A DNA stretch of 6,068 nt from the NCBI GenBank assembly GCA_964473155.1, contig CAYYNT010000119.1, forward strand, positions 1-6,068, read 5' to 3'. The notes beneath the pieces are model-generated. The model was not told the DNA's origin, did no database searches, and saw only the letters and a program-made list of their open reading frames with translations. Position numbers and translations under genes: made by a program. Below, piece after piece: positions 5,009 through 6,068 of this stretch (positions are counted from its first letter, which is position 1; each line of letters starts with the position of its first letter). This stretch comes from JAJFUG01 sp964473155 (GTDB lineage: Bacteria; Gemmatimonadota; Glassbacteria; GWA2-58-10).

Positions 5009-5084
5009 TGGTGAGCCGTGCGGGGATCGAACCCACGGCCCGCTGCTTAAAAGGCAGCTGCTCTACCATCTGAGCTAACGGCTC
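5009..5084 (-). tRNA. tRNA-Lys (anticodon TTT)
   Basis: The minus strand folds into a standard cloverleaf of 76 nt including an encoded CCA. The acceptor stem is GAGCCGT/ACGGCTC with discriminator A. The D stem is GCTC/GAGC and the anticodon stem GCTGC/GCAGC with loop CTTTTAA. The variable loop is GGGCC and the T stem GTGGG/CCCGC with loop TTCGATC. Anticodon TTT reads Lys codons. It starts 37 bp after the purA stop, so it may be co-transcribed; a weak promoter-like pair (TTTACT at plus 5114-5119, AATAAT at 5090-5095 on the minus strand, 18-bp spacer) is also present. Its 3' end faces the integrase and is the probable island attachment site; its sequence is complete. Confidence 0.96.
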
Positions 5085-5121
5085 ACCGGATTATTCAGAA
5101 CATTTTTATTTTAAGTAAAAC

Positions 5122-6068
5122 CTATCTGCCAGCGCAATCGATGATCTGGTCCCGTTCCACTCCCACGCTTACCAAGGCTATCCTGCAGCCCATAATCCCG
5201 CTTATGCGCTCAAGATAGCTGCGCGCCGCGGGCGGCAGGGCTGAGTACTTGGTAATTCCGCTCGTGCTGGTTTTCCAGCCCGGGACCGTTTCGTAAACCG
5301 GCTTGCACTCATCCAACACTTCCGGATCGCAGGGGAACTCTGTCAGGGTGCTGTCCCGCCAGCGGTAGGAGTTGCAAACTTTCAGTTCATCGAAAGTGTC
5401 CAGCACATCCAGCTTGGTCACAGCCAGTTCTGTAAGGCCGTTTATCCGCTGGCTGTAACGGGTGACCACGGCGTCGAACCAGCCGCAGCGCCGCGGCCGT
5501 CCAGTGGTGGCTCCATATTCATGACCCAGATCGCGGAGCTTTTCACCCTGTGCGTCCAGCAACTCGGTCGGCATAGGGCCGTTGCCCACTCGCGTGGTGT
5601 AAGCCTTGACCACACCCACGACCGAGGTCGCCAGTGACGGCCCGATTCCAAGCCCGGCCAGCGCGCCGCCGGTGCTGGTGTTGCTGGAGGTGACATACGG
5701 ATAAGTCCCGTGATCCACATCCAGAAGGCACCCCTGAGCGCCCTCCAGCAACAGGCGCTTGCCGTCTTTGTGCGACTGGTGCAGGTACAGCGAGACATCT
5801 GTCTCCATTTCCAGAAAAGATTCACGATGCGAAAGGAGCTTTTCTGCTATCTGCGCTCCATCCACCCGCGCCTCGCTCCCAAGGGCCTTGAGAAGCTGGT
5901 TTTTAGCCTCGGCATTCTCGATGACCCTGGAGCGCAGCTTGTCCGGATGGTTGAAATCCATCACGCGCACACCCGAGCGCGCGATCTTGTCCTCATAGGC
6001 AGGTCCGATCCCACGCCCGGTGGTGCCTATCTTACCCTTGCCGCGGGCCTTTTCGCGCTCCTGGTCCA
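5122..6068 (-). CDS. purA: Adenylosuccinate synthetase, C-terminal 314 residues (partial)
   Basis: The frame is open to the window edge, so the gene starts beyond it; the first full codon is at 6064-6066. PurA joins IMP and Asp using GTP to make adenylosuccinate, the first committed step of AMP synthesis, in the cytoplasm. Visible motifs in order: GTTGRGIGPAYEDK (from visible residue 14) for IMP binding, LLEGAQG, DVDHGTYPYVTSSN, TRVGNGPMPTEL, GATTGRPRRCGWFD, the base-recognition TKLDVLD, and PGWKTS near the end. The family is about 430 residues, so roughly 115 N-terminal residues, including the GDEGKG loop and catalytic His, are outside. The C-terminus (RDQIIDCAGR) and TAG stop are intact. 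The island lies downstream and does not disrupt it. Confidence 0.96.
   Translation of the reverse strand, partial: DQEREKARGKGKIGTTGRGIGPAYEDKIARSGVRVMDFNHPDKLRSRVIENAEAKNQLLKALGSEARVDGAQIAEKLLSHRESFLEMETDVSLYLHQSHKDGKRLLLEGAQGCLLDVDHGTYPYVTSSNTSTGGALAGLGIGPSLATSVVGVVKAYTTRVGNGPMPTELLDAQGEKLRDLGHEYGATTGRPRRCGWFDAVVTRYSQRINGLTELAVTKLDVLDTFDELKVCNSYRWRDSTLTEFPCDPEVLDECKPVYETVPGWKTSTSGITKYSALPPAARSYLERISGIMGCRIALVSVGVERDQIIDCAGR

Noticed and set aside
1..6068. CRISPR array, prophage structural genes or defence system
   Set aside because: No regularly spaced repeats and no genes beyond the integrase, transposases, glycosyltransferase pair, tRNA and purA are seen.

Overview
The window looks like the edge of a genomic island in a bacterial chromosome. 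The host side, at the right end, carries the 3' part of purA (adenylosuccinate synthetase) and a complete tRNA-Lys(TTT) gene, both on the minus strand. The sequence does not let me name the phylum. The PurA motifs are typically bacterial, and the host genes are visibly more GC-rich than the glycosyltransferase genes at the left end.

Layout from right to left: (1) 5122-6068, purA C-terminal portion, running off the window; (2) 5009-5084, tRNA-Lys with an encoded CCA, its 3' end facing left; (3) 3793-4884 (+), an intact tyrosine recombinase whose 3' end points at the tRNA 3' end, the classic arrangement of a tRNA-integrated island. Between the two lie a strong hairpin and a small cluster of TGGCAAGAA repeats; (4) about 2175-3566, an IS110-family insertion sequence with an intact DEDD transposase and about 200 nt of non-coding, foldable sequence after it, a good place for a guide (bridge/seek) RNA. 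The element appears to sit in a C/G-rich REP-like palindrome; (5) 1438-2122, the 3' remnant of an IS3-family element whose OrfB is truncated and frameshifted but whose terminal end is preserved; (6) 181-1300, a two-gene minus-strand operon, AT-rich and probably acquired: a DPM1-like family 2 glycosyltransferase followed, with an 11-bp overlap, by a DUF2304 membrane protein. A well-spaced sigma70-type promoter with a perfect 16-bp palindrome at the expected start point precedes it; (7) 1-180, purine/G-rich sequence with a quadruplex motif and no convincing gene.

The integrase would have inserted the island at the tRNA-Lys 3' end, and the IS elements later accumulated inside it. The glycosyltransferase/DUF2304 pair is the only visible cargo and would act at the membrane, most likely on a polyprenyl-phosphate sugar donor. 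The far end of the island, with the duplicated tRNA 3' segment, is not in the window. The points most worth a second look are the candidate guide RNA of the IS110 element and its REP-like target, and the 18-base A tract near the 3' end of the DUF2304 gene, where slippage in either direction would open a longer C-terminus.
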